The notes below the pieces were generated by a model. The model was not told the DNA's origin and did no database searches. It saw nothing but the letters and a program-made list of their open reading frames with translations. The position numbers and the translations under genes are program-made. Shown here piece by piece: positions 55,236 to 64,000 of a DNA stretch of 64,000 nucleotides (positions within the stretch are counted from its first letter, which is position 1; every line of letters starts with the position of its first letter). Where the stretch lies: positions 2,418,001 through 2,482,000 of the forward strand of contig NZ_CP078079.1 in the NCBI RefSeq assembly GCF_020809045.1. The letters are read 5' to 3'. The DNA comes from Pseudarthrobacter sp. L1SW (GTDB lineage: Bacteria; Actinomycetota; Actinomycetes; Actinomycetales; Micrococcaceae).

Positions 55236-58200
55236 ATGTTCCGGCTGGCACAACTCTCACTTGCGAACCGGGCCCTGATCGCACTGGTCACAGTCTTCGC
55301 CTCCGTCTTCGGCGTGATCACCATGTCATCGCTGAAGCAGGAACTCATCCCGTCCATCGAGTTCCCGCAGATCACCGTGCTGACCGCAATGCCCGGCGCT
55401 TCCCCGGAGGTGGTGGACAAGCAGGTGAGCGGGCCCTTGGAGACTGCCCTGAACGGCGTGGAGGGGCTGGAATCCACCTCCTCCACGTCCCGCAACGGCG
55501 TTTCCCAGATCACCATGGTCTTCACCTACGGTTCCAACCTGGACCGGGCGCGGAACCAGATTGACCGGGCCATCTCCAACGCCAAGCGGACCCTGCCCGA
55601 GGACGTCCAGCCGCAGGCCTTCGCCGGCAGCATCAACGATTTCCCCATTGTTTTCCTGGCGGTTTCCTCGGACAAGGGCCTCAGCGAGCTGAACGCCGAC
55701 CTGCAGCGGCTAAGCGTGCCCCGCCTCCAGAAGATCGAGGGCGTCCGCGGCGCCGACGTGACGGGCGGCGCCACCCAGCACATCGAGATCCTCCCCCGCC
55801 CCGAGGCGATGGCGGCGTCCGGTGCCACCATCGCCTCCATCCGGGACGCGCTGGCCAACAACGGCGCGCTGGTCCCGGCCGGCACGCTGGAGGAACAGGG
55901 CAAGACCCTGTCCCTGCAGATTGGCAGCCCGGTGGATTCACTGGACGCCATCAAGGCCCTCCCCCTCGGAGGAGCCAGGAACGCCGCCACGATCGGCGCT
56001 GTGGCGGACGTTGCCGTCAAGGACGACGAACGCACCTCCATCACGCGGACCAACGGTGCGGAAACGCTCGCGGTGTCCGTCACCAAAAAGCCTGAAGGCG
56101 ACACTGTCGGCATCTCGCACGCAGTCCGGGACACCCTCGACGAGCTGGAGGCCGAACTGGGCTCGAACGCCAGGTTCACCCCGGTGTTCGACCAGGCACC
56201 GTTCATCGAGAAGTCCATCAAGGACCTCACCACCGAGGGCCTGCTGGGGCTGGGCTTCGCCGTTGCCGTCATCCTGGTCTTCCTGATGTCCGCCCGCTCC
56301 ACCCTGGTCACGGCAGTGTCCATCCCGCTCTCGCTGCTGATCACCTTCATTGGGCTGTCCGCCACCGGGTATTCCCTGAATATCCTGACGCTGGGCGCAC
56401 TCACCATCGCCATCGGCCGGGTGGTGGACGACTCGATTGTGGTGATCGAGAACATCAAGCGGCACCTGAGCTACGGCGAGGACAAGGTCACGGCCATCCT
56501 GACCGCCATCAGGGAGGTGGCGGGGGCGATTACCGCGTCCACGCTGACCACCGTGGCGGTCTTCCTCCCCATTGCCTTCGTGGGCGAGCTTGCAGGCGAG
56601 CTGTTCAGGCCGTTCGCCCTCACCGTCACCATGGCGCTGCTCGCATCGCTGCTGGTTTCGCTGACCATCGTCCCGGTGCTGGCGTACTGGTTCCTGAAGA
56701 ACAGCGGCGCCGCGGCCGGCGCGGCTCCGGCAGGGTCAGCAGCTGCCCGCCGCAACGCCGACGAGGCGCGGGAAAGGGCGCTGGAGGCGGAGCAGCGCAG
56801 CAGGCTCCAGCGCGGATACCTGCCCATCCTCGGCAAGACCCAGAAACATCCGGTGATTACCCTTGTTGCCGCCGTCCTGGTACTGGGCGGCACGGCGGCC
56901 ATGACGCCCCTGCTGGCCACGAACCTCCTGGGCAACTCGGGCCAGAACAGCCTCACGGTCCGCCAGGTGCTGCCCGCCGGCACCAGCCTGGCGGACACCA
57001 GCGCGGCGGCCATCCGGCTGGAAGAAGTCCTTCGCGGCATCGACGGCGTCAAGGACGTCCAGGTGACGTCAGGCAACGCGCAGGCCGGGTTTGCCGCGCT
57101 CACCTCCACCGGATCCTCAAACTCCACGTTCACGGTGGTCACGGACGAGAAAGCCAACCAGGCGCGCCTGCAGGAGACTGTACGGAACGAACTGGCAAAG
57201 GTCCCCGATTCCGGGAAGGTCTCGGTGGGCACCCAGCAGGGCGGCTTCGGCACGTCTTCCACGGTGGACATCACGCTCAAGTCCGCCACCACCGCCGACC
57301 TGCGCGAGGCCAGCGACACCATGGTTTCGGCGATGGCGGGGCTGCCGGGAACCAGCGAGGTGGCAACCAACCTCGCGGCAAGCCAGCCGGTGGTCCAGGT
57401 CAAGGTGGACAGGGCCAAAACCGTCGCCGCCGGGCTCAACGAGGAACAGGTGGCCGGGGTGCTCGCCTCAACCATCAGCCCCATCCCCGCCGGAACCGTC
57501 CGGATCGACACCGACGACTTCCCCGTCCAGATCGGCAAGGGCACCAAATTCACCAGCATCGAGGCCGTCCGCCAAATCCCCCTGCCGGCCGCCGGCGGCC
57601 CTGTGACGCTCGGCAGCATCGCCGCGGTTGAACAGGTGGACGTGCCGGTATCCATCACCGCCAGCAACGGCCAGCGCACCGCGCGGGTCTCCGTCACGCC
57701 GTCGGGCTCCAACCTGGGCGCGGTCAACGCGGAGGTCCAGAAACGCCTCGAAGGCGTGCAGCTGCCGGCGGGCGTCACTGCCGAAATCGGCGGTGCCACC
57801 ACCCAGCAGCAGGAGTCGTTCCAGCAGCTCGGACTCGCCCTGCTGGCGGCAATCGCCATCGTCTACGTCATTATGGTGGCGACCTTCAAGTCCCTCATCC
57901 AGCCGCTGATCCTGCTGGTCTCGGTGCCGTTTGCCGCCACAGGTGCCGTGGCCCTTCTGCTGCTCACCGGCGTCCCGCTGGGCCTGCCGTCACTGATCGG
58001 CATGCTCATGCTGGTGGGCATCGTGGTCACCAACGCAATCGTGCTGATCGACCTCATCAACCAGTACCGGCAGCCCCGGGACGGGCGGCCGGGCATGAAC
58101 GTGGCTGACGCCATCACACATGGCGCGCGCCAGCGCCTGCGTCCCATCCTGATGACCGCCCTCGCCACGGTGTTCGCCCTCACGCCCATGGCACTGGGCC

Positions 58201-58469
58201 TCACCGGCGGCGGCGGCTTTATCTCGCAGCCGCTTGCCGTGGTGGTCATCGGAGGGCTCATCTCCTCCACTGCCCTGACCCTGGTCCTGGTGCCGGTCCT
58301 TTACAGGCTGGTGGAAGGCCGCCGCGAGCGGAAGGCGCTGCTCCGGGAGCTGCAGCCCCGGCCGGAATTCGGGCCCGGGGCCGACGTCGACGAGGAGTTC
58401 CGGGACTGGACCGCCGGCATCGTGCCTAAGACCAGCGGCCGCCGCGCTGCCCCCGGAAGCCCCGAGTAA
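55236..58469 (+). CDS. RND-family efflux transporter
   Basis: A proton-driven HAE1/AcrB-like exporter of 1077 aa. TM1 (ALIALVTVFASVFGVITMSSL), two large porter domains, two groups of membrane helices and the TM4 proton-relay pair in IAIGRVVDDSIVVIENIKRH are visible. No membrane-fusion partner or outer-membrane channel gene lies nearby, as is usual in monoderm bacteria. AGGAGA lies 8 nt before ATG. Substrate unknown; multidrug or lipid export are options. Confidence 0.92.
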   Translation: MFRLAQLSLANRALIALVTVFASVFGVITMSSLKQELIPSIEFPQITVLTAMPGASPEVVDKQVSGPLETALNGVEGLESTSSTSRNGVSQITMVFTYGSNLDRARNQIDRAISNAKRTLPEDVQPQAFAGSINDFPIVFLAVSSDKGLSELNADLQRLSVPRLQKIEGVRGADVTGGATQHIEILPRPEAMAASGATIASIRDALANNGALVPAGTLEEQGKTLSLQIGSPVDSLDAIKALPLGGARNAATIGAVADVAVKDDERTSITRTNGAETLAVSVTKKPEGDTVGISHAVRDTLDELEAELGSNARFTPVFDQAPFIEKSIKDLTTEGLLGLGFAVAVILVFLMSARSTLVTAVSIPLSLLITFIGLSATGYSLNILTLGALTIAIGRVVDDSIVVIENIKRHLSYGEDKVTAILTAIREVAGAITASTLTTVAVFLPIAFVGELAGELFRPFALTVTMALLASLLVSLTIVPVLAYWFLKNSGAAAGAAPAGSAAARRNADEARERALEAEQRSRLQRGYLPILGKTQKHPVITLVAAVLVLGGTAAMTPLLATNLLGNSGQNSLTVRQVLPAGTSLADTSAAAIRLEEVLRGIDGVKDVQVTSGNAQAGFAALTSTGSSNSTFTVVTDEKANQARLQETVRNELAKVPDSGKVSVGTQQGGFGTSSTVDITLKSATTADLREASDTMVSAMAGLPGTSEVATNLAASQPVVQVKVDRAKTVAAGLNEEQVAGVLASTISPIPAGTVRIDTDDFPVQIGKGTKFTSIEAVRQIPLPAAGGPVTLGSIAAVEQVDVPVSITASNGQRTARVSVTPSGSNLGAVNAEVQKRLEGVQLPAGVTAEIGGATTQQQESFQQLGLALLAAIAIVYVIMVATFKSLIQPLILLVSVPFAATGAVALLLLTGVPLGLPSLIGMLMLVGIVVTNAIVLIDLINQYRQPRDGRPGMNVADAITHGARQRLRPILMTALATVFALTPMALGLTGGGGFISQPLAVVVIGGLISSTALTLVLVPVLYRLVEGRRERKALLRELQPRPEFGPGADVDEEFRDWTAGIVPKTSGRRAAPGSPE

Positions 58470-58511
58470 AACAGCGGAATAATTCCGCCCCGGCTGCGTT
58501 GTATCCGTCGA

Positions 58512-58529
58512 TAGATGCAAATGCATCTA
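58512..58529. promoter_or_regulatory. Operator-like palindrome before luciferase-like gene
   Basis: TAGATGCA-AA-TGCATCTA, perfect 8-bp arms. It is followed by TACACT (58538-58543), a plausible -10, so the palindrome would cover the -35 region. The MarR protein encoded two genes downstream is the obvious candidate ligand. Confidence 0.65.
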
Positions 58530-58581
58530 AATTGGACTACACTGGGAGCAAGCCAGCAGTCCAGGAACGGAAAGGCACATC

Positions 58582-59691
58582 ATGCAGATCGGTGTTTTCA
58601 GCGTCAGCGACATCACCACGGACCCCACCACGGGCCGGACCCCAACCGAAAACGAGCGCATCAAGGCGTCCGTGGCCATCGCCAAGAAGGTGGAGGAAAT
58701 CGGGATGGATGTCTACGCCCTGGGCGAGCACCACAACCGGCCGTTCTTCTCCTCCTCCCCCACCACCACGCTTGCCTACATCGCGGCCCAGACGGAACGA
58801 ATCACGCTGTCCACGGCAACAACGCTGATCACCACGAACGATCCCGTGAAGATCGCCGAGGACTTCGCCATGCTCCAGCACCTGGCCGACGGCCGCGTGG
58901 ACCTGGTCCTGGGCCGCGGCAACACGGCGCCGGTGTACCCGTGGTTCGGCAAGAACATCCAGGACGGCGTTGAACTGGCCATCGAAAACTACAGCCTGCT
59001 GCGCAAGCTCTGGGACGAGGACACCGTGAACTGGTCCGGCAAGTTCCGCACGCCGCTGCAGAACTTCACGTCCACACCGCGCCCGCTCGACGGCGTCGCC
59101 CCCTTCGTGTGGCATGGTTCCATCCGCACTCCGCAGATTGCGGAAGTGGCGGCCTACTTCGGGGACGGCTTCTTCGCCAACAACATCTTCTGGCCCAAGG
59201 AGCACTACCAGCAGCTGATCGGCCTTTACCGGGAGCGCTACGAGCACTACGGCCACGGCAAGGCGGACCAGGCGATCGTGGGCCTTGGCGGCCAGTTCTT
59301 CATGCGGAAGAACTCGCAGGACGCGGTCAAGGAGTTCCGGCCCTACTTCGACAATGCGCCGGTGTACGGGCACGGCCCGTCCCTGGAGGACTTCACCTCC
59401 CAGACGCCGCTGACGGTCGGCAGCCCGCAGGAGGTCATCGAGAAGACGCTGACCTTCCGGGAGTACTTCGGCGACTACCAGCGGCAGCTGTTCCTGATCG
59501 ACCACGCCGGCCTGCCGCTGAAGACCGTGCTGGAGCAGCTGGACCTGTTTGGTGAGGAAGTCCTGCCCGTCCTGCGCAAGGAATACGCCGCGCGCAAGCC
59601 CGCGCACGTCCCCGAACCGCCCACGCACGCCGGCCGGGTTGCCGCGCTGCTGGCGGCGCAGGACGCCGAGAAGTCCGCAGCGGAGGCCTGA
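58582..59691 (+). CDS. Luciferase-like flavin-dependent oxidoreductase
   Basis: An LLM-class (bacterial luciferase fold) monooxygenase/reductase of 369 aa. IGVFSVSDIT starts the TIM barrel, GEHHNRPFFSSSPTTTLAYIAAQT and DLVLGRGNTAPVYPWFGK are flavin-site regions, and GDGFFANNIFWPKEHY is another family motif. It uses FMN or F420; substrate unknown. AAAGG precedes ATG. Its stop overlaps the next MarR start (TGATG), so enzyme and regulator are co-expressed. Confidence 0.88.
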   Translation: MQIGVFSVSDITTDPTTGRTPTENERIKASVAIAKKVEEIGMDVYALGEHHNRPFFSSSPTTTLAYIAAQTERITLSTATTLITTNDPVKIAEDFAMLQHLADGRVDLVLGRGNTAPVYPWFGKNIQDGVELAIENYSLLRKLWDEDTVNWSGKFRTPLQNFTSTPRPLDGVAPFVWHGSIRTPQIAEVAAYFGDGFFANNIFWPKEHYQQLIGLYRERYEHYGHGKADQAIVGLGGQFFMRKNSQDAVKEFRPYFDNAPVYGHGPSLEDFTSQTPLTVGSPQEVIEKTLTFREYFGDYQRQLFLIDHAGLPLKTVLEQLDLFGEEVLPVLRKEYAARKPAHVPEPPTHAGRVAALLAAQDAEKSAAEA

Positions 59692-60173
59692 TGGCCGGCA
59701 AGAGTCCCGAATCACCGGTCCGCCTGGCAGCGGAAACCTGGGAGTCGCTGTTCCGGGCCCAGGTGGCCGTCATGCGGAAGCTGCAGTCCGGGCCGGCGTT
59801 CCGGAAGCTCGCAGTAAACGAGTACGACGTCCTGTTCACACTGTCCCGGTGCCCGTCCGGCTGGCTGCGGCTCAACGAGCTCAACGACAACGTCCTGCTG
59901 AGCCAGTCCAGCCTCAGCCGGCTGGTGGAGCGGCTGGAAAAGCGCGGGCTCGTGGCCAGGATGCCGGCGCCGGAGGACGGCCGCGGAGTGCTGTTGAAGC
60001 TGACCGACGAGGGGCGGGAGCTCCAGAAGGAGATCGGGCGCGAGCACGTCCGCGATATCTCCGCCGTCCTGGGGCCCGCCCTGACAGCGGCTGAACAGAA
60101 GGAGCTGATGAGGCTCACTGCCAAGCTCAGGAATTCGCTGGGCCCGCGGCCGCCCCGGCAAGAACCGAGCTAG
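59691..60173 (+). CDS. MarR-family regulator
   Basis: A 160-aa winged-helix regulator. The recognition helix region is LLSQSSLSRLVERLEKRGLVAR and the wing MPAPEDGRGVLLKLTDEGREL. It is translationally coupled to the luciferase-like oxidoreductase and probably represses its own operon at 58512-58529 in response to a substrate or oxidant. It overlaps the convergent transglutaminase gene by 4 bp. Confidence 0.9.
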   Translation: MAGKSPESPVRLAAETWESLFRAQVAVMRKLQSGPAFRKLAVNEYDVLFTLSRCPSGWLRLNELNDNVLLSQSSLSRLVERLEKRGLVARMPAPEDGRGVLLKLTDEGRELQKEIGREHVRDISAVLGPALTAAEQKELMRLTAKLRNSLGPRPPRQEPS

Positions 60174-60976
60174 CCCAGCGCCACCAGCGTGGCCGGATCC
60201 TCGGCCGGGAGGGTGCCGTTCACCACGGCCGTGACCTGCAGCTGGCTCAGCGTCAGGCTTCCGCCCACCGTGGACAGGAACGCCGTGTCCGCTGAGTCCC
60301 TGCCGGCCGTGATCCGCAGCATCGACTCCCGCGGGGCAAGCCCCGTGGGATCGATGACATGCCATGCGCCTTCCACGTAGGCCTCGGCCACGGCGTGGAA
60401 GTCCATGGGGCTCAGGCCAGGGGCGTACACGGCGGCAAGCCGGGACGGGATGTCCTTGGACCTCAGCAGGGCGATGGCCAGGTGGGCGAAGTCGCGGCAC
60501 ACTCCGCGGCGGCTCAGGAGGGTTTCCACTGCACCGTCCGTCCCGCGCGAGGAGCCGCTGATGTACCGGAGTTCCCCATTCACCCAGTTCCGCACGGCGT
60601 GCAGCAGTTCGGCGCCGCGGAGTCCTTCGAACTCGGCGTATGCTGTGGGCAGCAGGCGGTCCGACTCGGCATAGCGGCTGGGCCGGACGTACCGGATCCG
60701 GTCGGCCAGCCCGGCTTCCTCGGGCTGGGCCTTCCCCGCTACTGTCGCCGAGTATTCCACGGTCACTTCGGCCGGGTCCGTGAACTCCATGTAGTGCAGC
60801 CTGCCGCCGTGGTGGTCCGGCACCTCGGCGGCGGGAACCTGCTGACCGCCCGATGTGATGGACAGGCTCTCCCCAAAGGAGGAATAGCCGTCATTCCTCG
60901 CCGCGGCTATGGCCATGGCCACCTTGGTGTTGGCTGTGGTCCTGAAAACCAGGCGTGCGGAAACAGTGCGTTCCAT
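60170..60976 (-). CDS. Transglutaminase-like protein
   Basis: A 268-aa cytosolic transglutaminase-fold protein. The triad is Cys160 (GVCRDFAH), His194 (MDFHAVAEAYV) and Asp209 (VIDPTG). The N-terminal half is the beta-rich bacterial transglutaminase N-domain (LVFRTTANTKVAMAIAA). Such proteins may be proteases or peptide-modifying enzymes and often sit with ATP-grasp/alpha-E genes; none are here. GGAGA precedes ATG. Confidence 0.88.
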   Translation of the reverse strand: MERTVSARLVFRTTANTKVAMAIAAARNDGYSSFGESLSITSGGQQVPAAEVPDHHGGRLHYMEFTDPAEVTVEYSATVAGKAQPEEAGLADRIRYVRPSRYAESDRLLPTAYAEFEGLRGAELLHAVRNWVNGELRYISGSSRGTDGAVETLLSRRGVCRDFAHLAIALLRSKDIPSRLAAVYAPGLSPMDFHAVAEAYVEGAWHVIDPTGLAPRESMLRITAGRDSADTAFLSTVGGSLTLSQLQVTAVVNGTLPAEDPATLVALG

Positions 60977-61049
60977 GACTCTCCGGGGGTGTCGGCAGCG
61001 GAAGGAAGTCGCCGGTTGTCGCGGCCGTTGATGTGGGCCGGGAACGGGG

Positions 61050-61850
61050 CTAGTTCTTGATCTCCAGAGACATTAGCATCCGCTGGACGTTGGCGAAGTC
61101 GCTGCTTTCATCGACGTACTTTGCGGCCTGGTCCAAAGTGTCGAATGCCTTGGCGGGTGCCACTTTTTCGTCGGGAGCGAATGCCCTGACGGCTACCAGG
61201 TCGCCGAAGGAGTAGTCACCTTTGCCGGCAGGGCCCCGGATGATGTTGCGCAGTTCGCAGGCATGGCCGTCTGCCCCGCCCACAAGGTTCGTGACGCCGT
61301 AGGAGCCGAAGTACCGGTACCCCTGGATCACGCGGAACACGACCCGCGGCGGGATGGTTCCGTCCCCGCCTTCGGCGGTAAGGTCCGCCGGGACGCTGCT
61401 GATGACGGTGTACGGCCGCCGCGCGTCCTGGGGACAGTCAGCGGACGACGGCGGGAGTCCGGTCCGGAGCGCTGCCATGAAGGTGCCGTCGGGCTTCTTC
61501 ACCTCCACCTTCAGCGCACCGGGCAGGGCGCCCTCCTCCGGGGCCACCGCCTGCGCTATCCACTCCTGCGGCAGCTCGAAACTCACGGTTTTTGCGGGGT
61601 CCGAGAAGGTTTTCCAGGCGGAAGCCGTGGCCACGGGGCTGGACGTGGCGGAAGCCGTGGCTCCGGGCGTGGCGTCTGCAGTGGCGGCAGCTGATGCCGG
61701 CGCGGTGGGGGCGGCCGTGGTGCCCGGCCCCCCGGGCTGCGCTGTCCATCCGGGTCCGCTGTTCGACGGTGTGGAGCATCCTGCGAGGAGCACGCCCGCC
61801 AGGAGAACGGATGCGCCCGCCAGGGCCCTCGGTGTTGCCATGCCTTCCAT
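61050..61850 (-). CDS. Lipoprotein of unknown function
   Basis: 266 aa. The signal peptide ends in the lipobox LLAGC with Cys25. An Ala/Thr/Pro-rich linker (about 30-75) is followed by a folded region starting WKTFSDPAKTVSFELPQEWIAQ, which suggests a surface-exposed globular domain with one Cys pair (DCPQD and HACELR). TAGGCT ends 6 nt before ATG 61850, so the mRNA is probably leaderless. Convergent on the left with no terminator evident. Confidence 0.75.
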   Translation of the reverse strand: MEGMATPRALAGASVLLAGVLLAGCSTPSNSGPGWTAQPGGPGTTAAPTAPASAAATADATPGATASATSSPVATASAWKTFSDPAKTVSFELPQEWIAQAVAPEEGALPGALKVEVKKPDGTFMAALRTGLPPSSADCPQDARRPYTVISSVPADLTAEGGDGTIPPRVVFRVIQGYRYFGSYGVTNLVGGADGHACELRNIIRGPAGKGDYSFGDLVAVRAFAPDEKVAPAKAFDTLDQAAKYVDESSDFANVQRMLMSLEIKN

Positions 61851-62005
61851 GCGGCCAGCCTATCGGGACGCGGCAGCCGCGGTCCTTTCCCTGGACGGCG
61901 TTTCGGCCGTACCTCGGCACCACATCGGAAAGTGGAAGCCGCACTGCCGCGGTGCGTGTCGCCGTCGGACGTGCAACTCCCGCGCCGGGGACTAGGCTGG
62001 TGCTT

Positions 62006-62665
62006 ATGGAAGCCCACCACGGAACGGCCGAAGAAGATTTGGCGGACATTTCCGCCGTCGACATCGCCGACTGGCGGCTCCGGACCTTTGCCTTGTACGC
62101 CAATGTCCGCAAGGTCTCGGCCGAAAGTCCCGCGGAGGCGCACCTGTACTGGCGCCACCAGCGGGACCTGATGTTCGCCACCCACCCTGCCTCCCCGCTG
62201 ACTGCCGAGGGCAAATCAACCTTTGCCGGTTTGAAGACGGCCGACTATGACCCGATTTACCGTTTCCACGTACCGTTGACCATGGAAGGCGCCGGGCGGG
62301 AAATGAAAGTGGAAACCGGGACCGACGGCGTGGTGAACTTCGTCAGGCTGGGCACGTTCGACCTTCCCGAGATGGGCCAGCTCGCCGTGTGGAAGCTGCG
62401 GGGCTACGGCGGCGGCATCTTTGTGCCCTTCCGTGACGCGACGGCAGGCCAGCCCGGCGGAAGCTACGGGGCCGGCCGCTACCTGCTGGACACCATCAAG
62501 GGAGCTTTCCACGGCGTCAACGGGACAGGGCCGGAGGCCAGCTTTGTCCTGGACTTCAACTTTGCGTACAACCCGTCCTGCGCCTACAACGAGGCCTGGG
62601 CGTGCCCGCTGCCGGGACCGTCCAACCGGCTGGCCGTGGACATCCCCGTGGGAGAGCTTTACTGA
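62006..62665 (+). CDS. DUF1684 family protein
   Basis: 219 aa, cytosolic. It has the DUF1684 pattern: RHQRDLMFATHPASPLTAE, DYDPIYRFHVPL, LRGYGGGIFVPFRDATAG near the middle, YGAGRYLLDTIKG, and the closing FNFAYNPSCAYNEAWACPLPGPSNRL. Enzymatic activity is not known to me. TAGGCT ends 7 nt before ATG 62006 and there is no Shine-Dalgarno. It is divergent from the lipoprotein gene and ends 15 bp from the nifS stop. Confidence 0.88.
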   Translation: MEAHHGTAEEDLADISAVDIADWRLRTFALYANVRKVSAESPAEAHLYWRHQRDLMFATHPASPLTAEGKSTFAGLKTADYDPIYRFHVPLTMEGAGREMKVETGTDGVVNFVRLGTFDLPEMGQLAVWKLRGYGGGIFVPFRDATAGQPGGSYGAGRYLLDTIKGAFHGVNGTGPEASFVLDFNFAYNPSCAYNEAWACPLPGPSNRLAVDIPVGELY

Positions 62666-62680
62666 CGGTATCCGTGGCCG

Positions 62681-63835
62681 CTAGGAGCCGAGGCCCCGCA
62701 CGCTTGCCACTGCCTGCCGGACAGCTTTGGCAGCGACCTTCAGGTCTTCGCCAGCCACCGCTGCGTCAAAGCTGAACCGGACGGCTGTCTGGGCCACCCC
62801 GGCTTCGAATCCCATGGCCGTGAGGACGGGCGACGGCGCATCGGATCCGGCTGCGCAGGCGGAGCCGCTCGAGCACACCACGCCTTGGCGCTCCAGTTCC
62901 AGGAGGACCGATTCGCCGCTGGTTCCGGGGAAGCAGAACGATGCCACGGAGGGCAGCCGCTCCGCGGGGTGCCCGGTAAGCACCGCTCCCGGCACTCCCG
63001 TGAGCACGGCGTTGATGAAGCTGTCCCGCAGGGCCGCCACCCGGCGCCGTTGTTCCTCCTGGCCGGCCTGGGCAAGCGCCAGCGCGGCGGCCAGCCCCAC
63101 GGCACCGGCCACGTTTTCCGTCCCGGAGCGGCGCCCGCGTTCCTGCCCGCCGCCGTGGATCAGCGGTTCGATCCTGGTGCGGCCGCGGACAAACAGCACC
63201 CCGCAGCCCTTGGGTGCCCCCAGCTTGTGGCCCGAAAGGCTCAGGGCGTCAACGCCCAGTGCCCGGGTGTCCAGGGGGAGCCAGCCCGCCGCCTGGACCG
63301 CATCCGTGTGGAAGGGAATCCCGTGGCTGCGTGCTGCGGCGCCCAGTTCGGCGACGGGCTGGACGGTTCCCACTTCATTGTTGGCGTACATGATGCTGAC
63401 CACCGCGGTTTCGGGGCGCAGCACTGCGAGGAGCGCCTCCGGAGTGACCCGCCCGGTCCCGTCCACGGGAACCACGTCAACCCTGAATCCATGGAAGCGT
63501 TCCAGGTACCGGGCGGACTCCTCCACGGCAGGGTGTTCGACGCCGCTGATCACCACCCTGTCCAGTGTTGGGTCAGCTGCCTGCCGCGCCAGGGCAATGC
63601 CTTTGACGGCCAGGTTGTCCGCTTCGGTGCCGCCGGACGTGAACGTGATTTCACCCGGCCGGCAGCCCAGGACCGCGGCCACCGAGGCCCTGGCATCCGC
63701 GAGCGCCTTGGCCGCCGATTCGCCCAGGGTGTGGTGGCTGGAGGGGTTGCCGAAGTCACCGGTCAGGTAGGGCCACATGGCTTCCAGCACCTCGCGGCGG
63801 ACGGCGGTGGTGGCGGCTGCGTCGAGGAAGATCAC
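62681..63835 (-). CDS. Cysteine desulfurase (NifS/IscS type)
   Basis: A PLP enzyme (384 aa) that removes sulfur from cysteine. N-terminal IFLDAAATT is typical, the PLP lysine is Lys204 (SLSGHKLGAPKG) and the catalytic Cys is 327 in SSGSACAAG. The start is GTG 63835, only 7 bp after nadC. In Actinobacteria a nadA-nadB-nadC-nifS order suggests it supplies sulfur for the Fe-S cluster of quinolinate synthase NadA. Confidence 0.92.
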   Translation of the reverse strand: MIFLDAAATTAVRREVLEAMWPYLTGDFGNPSSHHTLGESAAKALADARASVAAVLGCRPGEITFTSGGTEADNLAVKGIALARQAADPTLDRVVISGVEHPAVEESARYLERFHGFRVDVVPVDGTGRVTPEALLAVLRPETAVVSIMYANNEVGTVQPVAELGAAARSHGIPFHTDAVQAAGWLPLDTRALGVDALSLSGHKLGAPKGCGVLFVRGRTRIEPLIHGGGQERGRRSGTENVAGAVGLAAALALAQAGQEEQRRRVAALRDSFINAVLTGVPGAVLTGHPAERLPSVASFCFPGTSGESVLLELERQGVVCSSGSACAAGSDAPSPVLTAMGFEAGVAQTAVRFSFDAAVAGEDLKVAAKAVRQAVASVRGLGS

Positions 63836-63842
63836 GGTGTAC

Positions 63843-64000
63843 TCACCCGGCTGTCAGTTCCACGTCCAGGCCGAGGTCCAGGGCGGCCACCGTATGCGTG
63901 AGGGCGCCGACGGAAATGACGTCCACCCCGGTGGCGGCAATCCCTGCCACTGTTCCCAGGTTCACGTTGCCGCTGGCCTCCACTGTTGCGCGCCCGCCCA
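63843..64000 (-). CDS. nadC: Quinolinate phosphoribosyltransferase, C-terminal part
   Basis: Only the last 51 codons are in the window; the gene runs off the right edge. The minus-strand frame reads [19 protein letters not shown] then [13 protein letters not shown], ending with ELTAG and TGA at 63843. This is the conserved C-terminal end of NadC, which converts quinolinate and PRPP to nicotinate mononucleotide. It is followed 7 bp later by nifS. Confidence 0.9.
   Translation of the reverse strand, partial: GGRATVEASGNVNLGTVAGIAATGVDVISVGALTHTVAALDLGLDVELTAG

Overview
The window is a stretch of chromosome from a high-GC actinobacterium. The best fit is a member of Micrococcaceae close to Arthrobacter/Pseudarthrobacter. 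The reasons are very GC-rich third codon positions, TANNNT -10 boxes sitting 6-7 nt in front of start codons (leaderless mRNAs), a LtbR-type IclR regulator divergent from leuCD, malate:quinone oxidoreductase, and gene orders such as DUF177-rpmF-rnc-mutM and nadC-nifS. No phage, plasmid, CRISPR or intact insertion sequence is visible. Almost all of it is core genome.

Layout. 0.2-3.3 kb (minus): coaD, a DUF177 gene, rpmF, rnc, mutM. 3.3-5.3 kb (plus): a PLP aminotransferase and a spermidine-synthase-like protein, placed between coaD and rsmD. 5.4-10.3 kb (minus): thiL, a short DAK2 protein, recG, rsmD. 10.5-15.4 kb: a DUF3515 lipoprotein, then the envelope/lipid operon murA-plsC-gpsA-ddl (minus). 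15.5-18.4 kb: leuCD divergent from ltbR. 18.5-23.5 kb: DUF1697, two adjacent membrane-anchored GTPases and a membrane acyltransferase. 23.6-28.8 kb: tRNA-Glu, tRNA-Gln, a SRPBCC-like protein, HAD hydrolase, gltX, FAH-family enzyme and metallo-beta-lactamase-fold enzyme. 28.9-33.7 kb: a hypothetical protein, ilvE, leuB, a sortase and a two-repeat surface protein. 33.9-39.1 kb: metG and an ABC exporter. 39.3-46.6 kb: serA, ilvC, ilvN, ilvB with a leader-peptide attenuator, and ilvD. 46.9-64 kb: a membrane protein with a long low-complexity linker, a sugar-dehydrogenase-like lipoprotein, tRNA-Lys, a MarR regulator, bcp, tRNA-Leu, a fasciclin lipoprotein, a peptide-binding lipoprotein, mqo, an RND exporter, a luciferase-like oxidoreductase with its MarR regulator, a transglutaminase, a lipoprotein, DUF1684, nifS and the 3' end of nadC.

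The connecting theme is branched-chain amino-acid synthesis. leuCD, leuB, ilvE, ilvBNC and ilvD lie within about 30 kb, and three layers of control can be read from the DNA. The first is an inverted repeat shared by the leuC/ltbR and leuB promoters. The second is a Val-rich leader peptide followed by an intrinsic terminator in front of ilvB. The third is a roughly 35-bp element shared by the ilvB and ilvD upstream regions that I cannot assign to a known regulator. Other items that stand out are a probable ATT start codon for the DUF177 gene, a sortase without the expected arginine next to a protein with Cys/His-rich repeats, a SigK-like promoter in front of the fasciclin lipoprotein, and the tandem GTPases.
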